The notes under the pieces are model-generated. The model did no database searches. It was not told the DNA's origin and was given only the letters and a program-made list of their open reading frames with translations. Made by a program: the position numbers and the translations under genes. Shown one piece after another: positions 26,995 to 35,581 of a stretch of DNA of 64,000 nucleotides. The stretch lies in contig NZ_JACVZE010000005.1 of assembly GCF_015461805.1 (NCBI RefSeq), positions 372,001 through 436,000 of the forward strand, read 5' to 3'. How positions within the stretch are numbered: the stretch's first letter is position 1; each line of letters begins with the position of its first letter. This stretch comes from Pseudomonas pisciculturae. Lineage in GTDB: Bacteria > Pseudomonadota > Gammaproteobacteria > Pseudomonadales > Pseudomonadaceae.

Positions 26995-27615
26995 ATGAAA
27001 AAATTTGAAAACTACAAAGTAATCGCCGACAGCATCGCCACGCTGCTTTTTCCCCATGCCGAAGTGATCTTGCACGAAGTGCAGACCCAGACAGTCGTGC
27101 ACATCGCCAACAACTTTTCCAAGCGCAAGTTGGGGGACGATTCGGCCCTGGATGAACTGCCCGGTGACTTCACAGAGGTATCAACGCTTGGTCCCTACGA
27201 AAAGCTCAATTGGAACGGCCAGAAAATTCGCTCCATCACCGCCGTGCTGCGCAATGAGCAAGGTGCTGCTGAAGTGTTGTTGTGCATCAACATCAACTTT
27301 TCCGTACTTGACCAAGCCAAGGACGCGCTCAATGCGTTTTTCCAGATCAGTCGCCTGATTCCACAACCTGACGCGCTGTTCCGTGACGACTGGCAAGAAC
27401 GCATCAACACGTTCCTGCACACATGGCTCAACGAGCGTCAGTTGTCCCTCAATACCCTGCGGATGAAAGAGAAACGCGCACTGATCGAGGCGCTGTATGC
27501 CGAGGGGGCATTCGACGGCCGCAGCGCCGCAGACTACCTGGCCAATGTGCTGAACATGGGCCGGGCGACGGTCTACAAATACCTCAAGGAATTGCGCGAG
27601 GCCGAGGCTGGGTGA
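26995..27615 (+). CDS. DauR/YheO-like PAS-HTH transcriptional regulator
   Basis: This 206-residue regulator has an N-terminal YheO-type PAS-like domain (residues 1-115: YKVIADSIATLLFPHAEVIL and RSITAVLRNEQGAAEVLLCI). A C-terminal helix-turn-helix follows (KRALIEALYAEGAFDGRSAADYLA ... GRATVYKYLKEL, quoted in part). DauR, which represses dauBAR for D-arginine use, has the same layout. The ATG at 26995 is used because homology starts there; the only AAGGA is 14 bases upstream, so translation may be weak. It sits after the terminator at 26890-26919 and probably acts on the direct repeat at 22679-22709. Confidence 0.85.
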   Translation: MKKFENYKVIADSIATLLFPHAEVILHEVQTQTVVHIANNFSKRKLGDDSALDELPGDFTEVSTLGPYEKLNWNGQKIRSITAVLRNEQGAAEVLLCININFSVLDQAKDALNAFFQISRLIPQPDALFRDDWQERINTFLHTWLNERQLSLNTLRMKEKRALIEALYAEGAFDGRSAADYLANVLNMGRATVYKYLKELREAEAG

Positions 27616-27742
27616 GCTCGCGGGCTGACCTGTAGGAGGCGACCATAGAAATACTCACACCTGCCCCCTATACTCAGCGTCTCCCCCCAGGATCAACCCC
27701 CGCATGGAAGCCGTGCGGCCTGCCATCGCTCGGTGAGACGCC

Positions 27743-28900
27743 ATGATCGCCCATACCCCTACGCTGTTTGGCTGTGTTGCTCTGGTCGCGACGATCATGG
27801 CGTTTTGTCTGATCCTGGTCGGTCAATTCAACCAGCGTGATGGGTTGCTGACCATCGGCTTTGGCCTGTTGGCGCATGCCTTGGCCTATGTGGGTTATAC
27901 CTTCTACGGGCACGCGCCACTGTGGTTCACCTACGGCGCGGCCAACTCCCTGCTGGCGGTGGCGCTGGCGTTCTATGGCGCCAGCCTGTTTCGGATTGTC
28001 GAGTTGCCGGTGTCCTGGTGGCGGGTGTTCACACCAGCGGCGTTGATGCTGGTGTTGATGGTGACCCTCATCGACACACTGGAGCCGCGCATGCTCGCCG
28101 CTTCGCTGGTGTTGATGCTGCAATGCGCCTTGATCATCTACTGGACCCTTCGCCACGTTCCCGCCCTGGGCCGTGCGCGCATGCTGTTGATCATCGGGTC
28201 CAGCATCAGCCTGATCGGGCTGGGCATGCGGGTGATCGCGATACTGGGCGGTGGCGCCGCGGAAATGCGGTACGACGTCAGCAACCTCAAGCAAACCATC
28301 TCGGTCAGCATCGGCACCTTCACCGCCATGATGATTTCCCTGGGCCTGGTGCTGCTGGCCAAGGAGCGCAGTGAGTCGTTGCTTAAACACATGGCGCTGC
28401 GCGATGTGCTGACGGGCATTCTCAACCGGCGCGCGATTCTGGAGCGGTTCGCCAAAGAGCTGGAGCGCGCACGTCGGGACGGTGCCTGCCTGGCGGTCGC
28501 CATGGTCGATATCGACCATTTCAAGCAGATCAACGATGTGCACGGGCACCTGGCGGGTGATGAAGTGATCCGCCACTGCGCCAGCCACCTCAGCCAGCGG
28601 CTTCGTGCTACCCACAGCATTGGCCGGTACGGTGGCGAGGAATTTCTGTTGCTGTTGCCGTGCACTGCCCCTGAGGCAGCGGAAACGGTGCTGGATGAAC
28701 TGCGCATGTCGTTGGCCGCGGCGCCGGCGCTGTATGGCGGCTCAAGCATTGCGCTGCGCATCAGCATCGGGGTGTGTTGCGAAGTACCGCGTGACGGCGA
28801 CACGACCGCCAGTTTGTTGGCCAGGGCCGATGCGGCGCTGTATGACGCCAAGGGCTTGGGGCGTGATCGTTTGCGGTTTGCGGCGGTGGCTGAGAGCTAG
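27743..28900 (+). CDS. membrane diguanylate cyclase (GGDEF)
   Basis: This 385-residue inner-membrane protein has about seven predicted helices in residues 6-205 and a GGDEF domain at residues 215-380. The active site is GGEEF (297-301), and DHFKQINDVHGHLAGDEV is intact, so it should make c-di-GMP. The inhibitory I-site, normally RxxD nine residues before the GG, reads RATH (288-291). It has lost its aspartate, so product feedback may be weak. The N-terminal part is an unnamed 7-helix sensor. Neighbours give no hint of the signal. Confidence 0.9.
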   Translation: MIAHTPTLFGCVALVATIMAFCLILVGQFNQRDGLLTIGFGLLAHALAYVGYTFYGHAPLWFTYGAANSLLAVALAFYGASLFRIVELPVSWWRVFTPAALMLVLMVTLIDTLEPRMLAASLVLMLQCALIIYWTLRHVPALGRARMLLIIGSSISLIGLGMRVIAILGGGAAEMRYDVSNLKQTISVSIGTFTAMMISLGLVLLAKERSESLLKHMALRDVLTGILNRRAILERFAKELERARRDGACLAVAMVDIDHFKQINDVHGHLAGDEVIRHCASHLSQRLRATHSIGRYGGEEFLLLLPCTAPEAAETVLDELRMSLAAAPALYGGSSIALRISIGVCCEVPRDGDTTASLLARADAALYDAKGLGRDRLRFAAVAES

Positions 28901-28931
28901 GCACAACGGTTGTGAGCAGGCCAATCAATTT

Positions 28932-28946
28932 GGGCGATTATCGAAC
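28932..28946 (-). promoter_or_regulatory. PcaR-like operator upstream of pcaIJ
   Basis: On the minus strand this reads GTTCGATAATCGCCC, matching the PcaR box of P. putida as I recall it (GTTCGATAATCGCAC) at 14 of 15 positions. A half-match (ATCGAAC at 29025-29031) lies nearer to pcaI. PcaR activates the beta-ketoadipate genes with beta-ketoadipate, so this supports the pcaIJ assignment. Confidence 0.65.
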
Positions 28947-29153
28947 AACTCCCCCCTCGGGCGCTTGTCTGCCCGCCTTGCAAAGTTATGATGATCCTCA
29001 GCAAAACAGCCCCAAACAATCACAATCGAACAGTAGATAAACGTCATTAATCTGCTGCGATCAGTTGGTCATGGGTATAACTTTTTCGTCGTCGTTATAT
29101 GCACTTGCGTGCGAAAACGACGCCGGCGGTATTGGCTCTCCCAGGAGGAACAC

Positions 29154-29840
29154 GTGCTCGATAAAACCAATTCATCCGTGACGGCTGCAATCAGCCAGAT
29201 CCGAGATGGCGCCACCATCATGATTGGCGGCTTCGGCCCCGCCGGGCAACCGGCTGAACTGATCGACGCCCTGATTGAGCACGGTGCACGCGACCTGGTG
29301 TTGGTCAGCAACAATGCAGGCAATGGTGACTACGGCCTGGCCGCTTTGCTCAAGTCCGGCCAGGTGCGCAAGATCATTTGTTCGTTCCCGCGCCAGGCGG
29401 ATTCCTGGGTATTCGACGGCCTTTACCGTGCTGGCAAGATCGAGCTGGAGGTGGTGCCCCAGGGCAACCTCGCTTGCCGTATCCAGGCGGCCGGTTCCGG
29501 CCTGGGCGCGGTGTTCACGCCCACCGGCTACGGCACCCTGCTCGCCGAGGGTAAAGAGACTCGCGAGATCGACGGCAAACACTATGTGCTGGAGTTTCCG
29601 ATCAAGGCCGACTTCGCTTTGATCAAGGCGTACCAAGGGGATCGCTGGGGCAACCTGGTGTATCGCAAGTCGGCGCGCAACTTCGGCCCGATCATGGCCA
29701 TGGCCGCCACGACGACCATCGCGCAAGTGGGCGAGATCGTTGAGCTGGGCGCCCTCGACCCGGAACATATCGTGACGCCGGGCATTTTTGTCCAGCACGT
29801 GGTGCGCGTCGGCTCAGCCCAACCGGCTCAGGAGGTTTAA
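29154..29840 (+). CDS. pcaI: 3-oxoadipate CoA-transferase subunit A
   Basis: PcaI (228 residues) is the alpha subunit of the cytosolic enzyme that moves CoA from succinyl-CoA to 3-oxoadipate in the beta-ketoadipate pathway. It has the transferase motif GATIMIGGFGPAGQPAELID near the N terminus, SNNAGNGDYGLAALLKSG, and the RWGNLVYRKSARNFGPIMAMAA block (quoted in part), all typical of P. putida PcaI. The start is GTG at 29154, placed five bases after AGGAGG. It runs into pcaJ with a 3-bp gap. The PcaR-like sites upstream support the name over scoA/atoD relatives. Confidence 0.92.
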   Translation: MLDKTNSSVTAAISQIRDGATIMIGGFGPAGQPAELIDALIEHGARDLVLVSNNAGNGDYGLAALLKSGQVRKIICSFPRQADSWVFDGLYRAGKIELEVVPQGNLACRIQAAGSGLGAVFTPTGYGTLLAEGKETREIDGKHYVLEFPIKADFALIKAYQGDRWGNLVYRKSARNFGPIMAMAATTTIAQVGEIVELGALDPEHIVTPGIFVQHVVRVGSAQPAQEV

Positions 29841-29843
29841 CCC

Positions 29844-30497
29844 ATGCCTTACACCAAGCTTTCCCGCGATGCCATCGCCCAGCGCGTCGCCCAGGACATA
29901 CCCGAAGGTGCCTACGTCAACCTGGGCATTGGCCTGCCGACGAAGATTGCTAGTTACCTGCCCGCCGACAAGGACATCTTCCTGCATTCGGAAAACGGCC
30001 TGCTCGCGTTCGGCCCGCCACCGGCCGAAGGTGAAGAAGACCCCGAGCTGATCAATGCCGGCAAAGAGTTTGTGACCATGCTCAAGGGCGGCAGCTTTTT
30101 CCACCACGGTGATTCGTTTGCGATGATGCGCGGTGGGCATCTGGATATTTGTGTACTCGGTGCCTTCCAAGTGGCCAGCAATGGTGACCTGGCCAACTGG
30201 CACACCGGTGAGCCTGATGCGATCCCAGCCGTGGGTGGTGCCATGGACCTGGCCATCGGCGCGAAGAAAGTCTTTGTGGTGACCGAGCACCTGACCCGCC
30301 AGGGTGAAGCGAAGATTGTTGATCAACTGAGCTATCCGGTCACCGGTATGGGCTGTGTCGACCGTATTTACTCGGACCTGTGCGTCATCGACGTCACCAC
30401 TGACGGCCTGCTGGTGACCGAAATTATCCCGGGGCTCGGCTTTGCCGAGTTGCAAGCGCTGACGGGTGCACGCCTGATCGATGCCACACAAGGATAG
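29844..30497 (+). CDS. pcaJ: 3-oxoadipate CoA-transferase subunit B
   Basis: PcaJ (217 residues) is the beta subunit and carries the catalytic glutamate in HSENGLLAFGPPP, which forms the CoA thioester. GAYVNLGIGLPTKIASYLP and DRIYSDLCVIDVTTDGLLV are the conserved family ends. It starts with ATG 3 bp after pcaI and has AGGAGG in the pcaI tail. The gallate pathway in this window yields pyruvate and oxaloacetate and does not need this enzyme, so pcaIJ serves protocatechuate/catechol breakdown by genes elsewhere. Confidence 0.93.
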   Translation: MPYTKLSRDAIAQRVAQDIPEGAYVNLGIGLPTKIASYLPADKDIFLHSENGLLAFGPPPAEGEEDPELINAGKEFVTMLKGGSFFHHGDSFAMMRGGHLDICVLGAFQVASNGDLANWHTGEPDAIPAVGGAMDLAIGAKKVFVVTEHLTRQGEAKIVDQLSYPVTGMGCVDRIYSDLCVIDVTTDGLLVTEIIPGLGFAELQALTGARLIDATQG

Positions 30498-30499
30498 CT

Positions 30500-30940
30500 T
30501 CTGTGGCGAGGGAGTCTGCTCCCGTGACAGCCTGACAGACGACTGAGTTTGATGGGTTGTAAACCGAATCTCCTGTGGGAGGGGGCTTGCCCCCGATGGC
30601 TATGTGTCAGGCGCTAGAGGGTTTGGGCGGGGTACATATCCGTTATTTGGGTAACGGCGGCTATTGGTTCCGCCCTTACGGCGGGTCACTTTTGGAAAAG
30701 AGCCCCAAAAGTAACCAAAAGGGCTCTTGCCCCACCACTCGGCACCTCGCCTAGGCTCGGTGTGCCCGAACGCAGGCTTGAATCCGTGGGCCGCCGTCAT
30801 GGGCCATCCTTGGCCCAGGACGGCTAACCCGGCGTCCTGCCGGGTTACCCACGGATTCAAGCCTGCGTTCGGCCAGCGTGGTTAACGGGGCGCCTAAGAT
30901 CAAGATCAAAAGCAAAGCAAAGCAAAGCAAAGCAAAGCAA
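30500..30940 (+). repeat. composite extragenic palindromic repeat, long copy
   Basis: This non-coding block after pcaJ fills most of the 526-bp gap to the next gene. It holds two REP-like palindromes (GTGGCGAGGGAG...CTCCC near 30503 and GTGGGAGGGGGC-ttgcccccg near 30575). A 24-bp perfect inverted repeat follows, with arms at 30767-30790 and 30848-30871. The block ends in six AAAGC units. A shorter, inverted copy lies at 52991-53238. It has no open frame with homology and looks like a MITE-type or REP-cluster element. Confidence 0.8.
30909..30938 (+). repeat. six tandem AAAGC units
   Basis: The 5-bp unit AAAGC is repeated six times without a mismatch at the edge of the composite repeat. In the other copy of the element the equivalent edge (52991-53025, rc) has no such run, so it expanded here by slippage and may vary in length between strains. 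Confidence 0.85.
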
Positions 30941-31023
30941 GAGCCTCGCCTTCTAGATCAGAAGTTGCGGGAATAGATTGTTCAAACCGTGGTCTGTAGA
31001 TCAACTCAGACCAGGAACTGACC

Positions 31024-31617
31024 ATGCTTTTTCCCCGTTCACGCCTTTTGCTGATCCTGCCCTTCTTTGCCGGCTGCCAATATCTACCCAAGACCTATTA
31101 CTTCACCGCGCCCGAAGACGAGCCGAACCCGGCTTATGTTCGCATCGTCGACTTCACCCAGCATGCCGACATCTACCAGTACGAAAACGGTGTGCGCTCC
31201 GGCGGTGTGGTGCGCAGCGGGCCCCTTCCCTTTATTCATACCCAAGACATCGGCATGCCCAAAGCCGGCCAGGACCTGACGTTCGATTATTACGAAACCA
31301 AAGTGCGGCCCGGTATTGAAACGCGCATCGGCACGTATTGGGAAGGCGAGCGTACCCAATCGTGCTCTGTCACGACGGTCTTCACGCCGCAACCGGGCCG
31401 TTATTACCAGTTTGAGATGACCTCGGGCTCAAGCGGCACCTGCAAGGTCTACCCGTCGCTGATAGAACGCGACGAGGGTGGTACCGGCTGGCACCTGACG
31501 CCCAACCTTGAGGTGACCTACCCTCACGATGGTCCCAGGGCCAAGACCTATTACCGCGACGATCACTACAAGGATTCCAACTACAAGCCGTTCACACCAG
31601 GGCAGCCGCCGTACTAG
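31024..31617 (+). CDS. hypothetical lipoprotein
   Basis: This 197-residue protein has a lipoprotein signal: MLFPRSRLLLILPFFAGC, with the lipobox cysteine at residue 18. The mature part is rich in tyrosine and beta-strands (TYYFTAPEDEPNPAYVRIVDF, then FTPQPGRYYQFEM) and has two cysteines (SCSV, TCKV) that may form a disulphide. No family with a known function is recognised. AGGA is seven bases before the ATG. It is monocistronic, between the repeat block and the aldo/keto reductase. Confidence 0.8.
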   Translation: MLFPRSRLLLILPFFAGCQYLPKTYYFTAPEDEPNPAYVRIVDFTQHADIYQYENGVRSGGVVRSGPLPFIHTQDIGMPKAGQDLTFDYYETKVRPGIETRIGTYWEGERTQSCSVTTVFTPQPGRYYQFEMTSGSSGTCKVYPSLIERDEGGTGWHLTPNLEVTYPHDGPRAKTYYRDDHYKDSNYKPFTPGQPPY

Positions 31618-31776
31618 GAGGCCTGATGCAGGCGCCACTCACCTGATCATGGCGAGCAAAACCCGCGTGATAGACGCCTTGGTAGTCACTGGAAAGCCGA
31701 GGTAACCTCGGGCAGCCCACGCCCTCAAAAAGTTTCAATCCTCGTTCGACTCACGTCCCAACAGGAGGCATCTGCG

Positions 31777-32622
31777 ATGTCTGAACCACGCATACCCACC
31801 CTCGAGCTCAACGATGGCACCTCCCTGCCGGCGATTGGCTTTGGTACCTATAAGCTCAATGGTTCTGAGGGCGTTGAGGTCATACGGGCTGCCATCGGCT
31901 GCGGCTACCACTTGCTCGACAGCGCGGTGAACTATGAGAACGAAGGCGCGTTGGGTGAAGCGGTGCGTCGCAGCGGTGTGCCCCGCGAGCACCTGCGCAT
32001 CACCTCCAAACTGCCCGGTCGACACTATGAATTTGAAGCGGCGTTGACAACGATTGAGGAGTCGCTTTATCGCAGCCAGCTCGACTATTTCGATCTTTAC
32101 CTGCTGCACTGGCCTAACCCGAGCAACGGCTTGTACGTGCAGGCCTGGCGGGCACTGGTGGAGGCTCGCAAACGTGGCTGGGTGAAGAGCGTTGGCGTCT
32201 GCAATTTTCTGCCGGAACACCTGGAGACGCTGATCAAAGACAGCGGCGTGACCCCGGCCGTAAACCAGATCGAATTGCACCCGTTTTTCCCGCAGCGCGA
32301 GCAATTGGCCTGGAACAAAGCCCACGGCATTGTCACGCAGTCGTGGAGCCCCTTGGGGCGAGCCAATCACCTGCTCAAGGACCCCTCGCTGCAAGGCATC
32401 GCCGAGCGCCTGGGTAAAAGCATCCCGCAAGTGATCCTGCGCTGGCATTACCAACTCGGCACAATTGCCTTGCCCAAGGCGAGCTCGGTGCAGCGTCAGC
32501 GCGAAAACCTGAGCCTTTTTGATTTCGCCTTGTCTGCCGATGACCTGGCCGTGATTGCCCGGCTCGCCAGCCCCACCGGCCGAATAAACAATCAGGATCC
32601 GGCGGTGTACGAGGAGTTCTGA
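31777..32622 (+). CDS. aldo/keto reductase
   Basis: This 281-residue cytosolic NADPH-dependent reductase of the 2,5-diketo-D-gluconate reductase type reduces aldehydes or ketones. The catalytic tetrad is visible: LLDSAVNYENEGALGEA (Asp and Tyr), ITSKLPGRHY (Lys) and YLLHWPNP (His). GWVKSVGVCNF and the NADP-binding end LPKASSVQRQRENLSLF complete the TIM barrel. AGGAGG lies eight bases upstream of the ATG. It faces the ABC exporter gene. Confidence 0.92.
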   Translation: MSEPRIPTLELNDGTSLPAIGFGTYKLNGSEGVEVIRAAIGCGYHLLDSAVNYENEGALGEAVRRSGVPREHLRITSKLPGRHYEFEAALTTIEESLYRSQLDYFDLYLLHWPNPSNGLYVQAWRALVEARKRGWVKSVGVCNFLPEHLETLIKDSGVTPAVNQIELHPFFPQREQLAWNKAHGIVTQSWSPLGRANHLLKDPSLQGIAERLGKSIPQVILRWHYQLGTIALPKASSVQRQRENLSLFDFALSADDLAVIARLASPTGRINNQDPAVYEEF

Positions 32623-32624
32623 TC

Positions 32625-32660
32625 GCTATCGCAGGGGCTGTCGAGCTGTTTAGCGATAGC
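32625..32660. terminator. inverted repeat between convergent genes
   Basis: GCTATCGC (32625-32632) pairs with GCGATAGC (32653-32660) across a 20-nt loop that includes AGGGGCTGTCGAGCTG. It is placed between the aldo/keto reductase stop and the ABC exporter stop, where a two-way terminator would act; it partly overlaps the latter's last codons and has no T-run. Confidence 0.3.
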
Positions 32661-34458
32661 CCCGCGCCTGAACGTCGAACAACTCGGCATAACGCCCTCC
32701 CGCCGCCATCAGTTGGCGGTGACTGCCCTCCTCCAGAATCTGCCCAGCCTCCAGTACGATAATGTGATCGGCACTGCGCACACTGGAGAATCGGTGGGAA
32801 ATCAACAACGTCATGCGGCCCTTGGCATGCTCACGAAAGTGCTCGAACACCGCTGCCTCAGCGCCGGCATCCAGGGCCGCCGTGGGTTCATCGAGGATCA
32901 GCAGGTCGGCATCCTGACGCATATAGGCCCGTGACAAGGCGACTTTCTGCCACTGCCCACCCGATAGCTCCTGGCCGCCGAACCAGCGCCCCAGCTGCGT
33001 GGAATAGGTTTTGCTCAAGCGCTCAATAAATTCGGCCGCGACGCCTTGGGTGGCTGCGCTGCGCCAGCGGGCCTGGTCGTTCATGGCGTCGACATCGCCC
33101 ACGCCAAGGTTCTCGCCGACGGTCATCTGATAGCGGATGTAATCCTGGAATATCACCCCGATACGCTGGCGCAGGGTCTGTTCATCCCACGCTTGCAGGT
33201 CGCTGCCGTCGAGCAGGATACGGCCCTCATCCGGGGTATACAGACGGGTCAGCAGCTTGATCAGGCTGGTCTTGCCCGAGCCGTTTTCACCCACCAGCGC
33301 CAGGCTTTGCCCCGGCGCCAAGTGCAGGCTGATATTACGCAGCGCAGCGGATGAGGCGCCTGGGTAGGTGAAGCTCACCTGCTCGCAGCGCAGGCCATCG
33401 CCCGGTCGGGCCCCTTGGGTGAGCCGGCCATGGGGAATGATCACGGGGGTTTCGAGGTATTCATACAAGTCAGAGAGGAACAGGCTGTCGTCATACAGCC
33501 CGGCGATTGCGCTGAGGCTGGCGGTGATCGCGCTTTGGCCCTGTTTGAACAGCACGATGTACATGGTCATCTGGCCAAGGCTGGTCTGGCCGCGCACGGT
33601 GTCGAGCACCACCCAGGCGTAGGCGAGGTAAAACGCTGCGGTGCCCAGCAGGCCCAAGCCAAAGCCCCAGGCGTCACGGCGCACGGTCAGCAGGCGATCT
33701 TCTGCATACAGGCGGTCAGCGTTGTCGCGGTAGCGCTTGAGCAACAACGGCGCCAGGCCAAACAGCTTGACCTCTTTGGCATGGGCCTCGTGGGACAGCA
33801 GCGATTCGAGGTAATTCTGCTGACGCGTCTCGGGGGCGCGCCGGTGGAACAGGCGGAATGCATTACCTGAAAAATGCGTTTCGGCGAAGAACACTGGCAA
33901 CGCGCCGACCACCAGGATCAGCAGCGCCCACGGCGAAAAATGTACCAGCAACACCGCAAAACTCACCAGCGAGATGAGGTTCTGCACCAAGCCCAAACCT
34001 TTGGTCACCAGGCTCAGCGGTCGCGTCGAAGCGCCCTGGCGCACGCGCACCAGCTTGTCGTAGAACTCGGCGTCTTCAAATTGCAGCAGCGAAAGGGTCT
34101 GGGCTTTTTCCAACACCATCAGGTTGACCTTCACCCCCAATCTCACCCGCAATAGCGACTGCTGCATCGACAGCGCCCGTTGTGCAGCGGCCAACAGCGC
34201 CAGCACGCCGGCTTCGGCCAAAACGTAACGCATCACCGGCCACACCGGTGCCTGGCTGCCGGTGGCGTGCACCTGCATGGCGTGGACCACCCCATCGACA
34301 ATGCGCTGGCCGATCCAGGCCGCAAGTGCTGGCAGCAGCCCCGCTACTATTGTCGCCAGCAGCAAGCCCAGGAACAGGGGGCGTGAGGTGCCCCACACCA
34401 GCCCGAGTGCCCTGCGCGCCTGGATGGAGAATGCGCTCAACCGTTTGAACAGCAGCAT
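32650..34458 (-). CDS. ABC transporter with fused membrane and ATPase domains
   Basis: This 602-residue half-transporter has six helices in residues 1-340, then an ATPase domain. The ATPase domain has Walker A (LVGENGSGKTSLIKLLTRL), signature LSGGQWQKVALSRAYM, Walker B DLLILDEPTAALDA and the H-loop LISHRFSSVR. Exporters of this type act as homodimers or heterodimers on drugs, lipids or peptides; the substrate is unknown. ATG at 34458 (or TTG at 34461) fits AAGGAG upstream. A TTG at 34497, overlapping the LysR gene, is possible but has no site of its own. It follows a LysR gene. Confidence 0.88.
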   Translation of the reverse strand: MLLFKRLSAFSIQARRALGLVWGTSRPLFLGLLLATIVAGLLPALAAWIGQRIVDGVVHAMQVHATGSQAPVWPVMRYVLAEAGVLALLAAAQRALSMQQSLLRVRLGVKVNLMVLEKAQTLSLLQFEDAEFYDKLVRVRQGASTRPLSLVTKGLGLVQNLISLVSFAVLLVHFSPWALLILVVGALPVFFAETHFSGNAFRLFHRRAPETRQQNYLESLLSHEAHAKEVKLFGLAPLLLKRYRDNADRLYAEDRLLTVRRDAWGFGLGLLGTAAFYLAYAWVVLDTVRGQTSLGQMTMYIVLFKQGQSAITASLSAIAGLYDDSLFLSDLYEYLETPVIIPHGRLTQGARPGDGLRCEQVSFTYPGASSAALRNISLHLAPGQSLALVGENGSGKTSLIKLLTRLYTPDEGRILLDGSDLQAWDEQTLRQRIGVIFQDYIRYQMTVGENLGVGDVDAMNDQARWRSAATQGVAAEFIERLSKTYSTQLGRWFGGQELSGGQWQKVALSRAYMRQDADLLILDEPTAALDAGAEAAVFEHFREHAKGRMTLLISHRFSSVRSADHIIVLEAGQILEEGSHRQLMAAGGRYAELFDVQARGYR

Positions 34459-34489
34459 CAATGGGGTGGGCTCCTTGTGAAGTGTGGGA

Positions 34490-35413
34490 TCAGTCAACCG
34501 CTTGCTCCAGCCAGCGTGAATACAGGCGAGGGAAGCGCTGACTCAACCAGTCGACAAACGCCTGAACCTGTGGGGCAAGTTGCGACCTGCTGGGGTACAA
34601 CACCGAGACCGGACGCGCTCGTGGGCGGTACTGATCAAGCACCTCAACCAAAGAGCCGTCCGCCAGATAACGCTCCAGCGTAATACCGGGGGCCTGAAGG
34701 ACACCGAAACCTGCGACCCCGCATTGCACGTACGCATTGGACTCATTGACGATGATCCCATGACGACTGACGTGACTTATATCCTGCCCATCCTGCAAGA
34801 ACTGCCACGGCAATGGCCGATGATTTTGACCGGACAAAAAACTCACGCCCCGATGTGCGGCCAAGTCATCCGGGGTCGCAGGCGCCCCGTGAGCCTGAAG
34901 ATAGGCAGGTGCGGCGCAGGTGACCATGGTTGCCATACCGATACGCCGAGCGATCAGGCTGGAATCTGGCAAATCACCGATCCTGATTACGCAATCCACG
35001 CCCTCTGCCACCAAGTCCACCGCCCGATCTGTCACGCCCAATGCCATCTCAACCTCCGGATGGCTATCAGAGAACGCCAACAGACTCGCGATAAAAGCGG
35101 GCTGGGAAAACGCCGTGGGAATGTCGATGCGCAGTTTTCCGCGAAGTGAAGCACCTGAGCGGGCGAACATCGACGTCGTCTCGGCGACACTGCCTAGAAT
35201 GCCGACTACCCGCTGATAAAACTGCTCACCTTCGGTCGTCAGCCTGACCTTTCGCGTGGTGCGCTGGAACAGTCTTACCCCCAGGGAAGCCTCCAGATCC
35301 TGAATGGCCCGCGTGATCTGTGGACGGCCCAGTTGCGCCGCATCTGCCGCTTTAGTAAAGCTGCCCAGTTCAGCTACGTGGGCAAACACCTGCATTGACT
35401 GGAGCAGTTCCAT
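34490..35413 (-). CDS. LysR-type transcriptional regulator
   Basis: This 307-residue regulator has its helix-turn-helix at residues 1-62 (MELLQSMQVFAHVAELGSFT, KAADAAQLGRPQITRAIQDLE) and an effector domain with ARPVSVLYPSRSQLAPQVQAF, typical of the DsdC/PtxR-like group with a short C-terminal tail. The ATG at 35413 is chosen over longer frames because LysR proteins start close to the HTH. It is divergent from the alcohol dehydrogenase gene at 35582 across 168 bp, so that gene is its probable target. The ABC exporter follows in the same direction. Confidence 0.9.
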   Translation of the reverse strand: MELLQSMQVFAHVAELGSFTKAADAAQLGRPQITRAIQDLEASLGVRLFQRTTRKVRLTTEGEQFYQRVVGILGSVAETTSMFARSGASLRGKLRIDIPTAFSQPAFIASLLAFSDSHPEVEMALGVTDRAVDLVAEGVDCVIRIGDLPDSSLIARRIGMATMVTCAAPAYLQAHGAPATPDDLAAHRGVSFLSGQNHRPLPWQFLQDGQDISHVSRHGIIVNESNAYVQCGVAGFGVLQAPGITLERYLADGSLVEVLDQYRPRARPVSVLYPSRSQLAPQVQAFVDWLSQRFPRLYSRWLEQAVD

Positions 35414-35581
35414 GACGGGCCTGTAGTGGTTTTGTTGCGAAGAAATGGCTTTATCCATAAAGGATTGTTGCGCCCGATGATAACAGTGCGTTGATGCCGG
35501 CGGCATTTATCCCGCGCCGTTGAGGGAGAAAAATAGCTGCACCTCATCGGAAATCGCCGGTGACTCTCTTGGAGAAACGAT

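Noticed and set aside
30909..30938. Short tandem repeats considered as a CRISPR array
   Set aside because: The unit is 5 bp with no spacers, no 23-40 bp repeats and no cas genes nearby.
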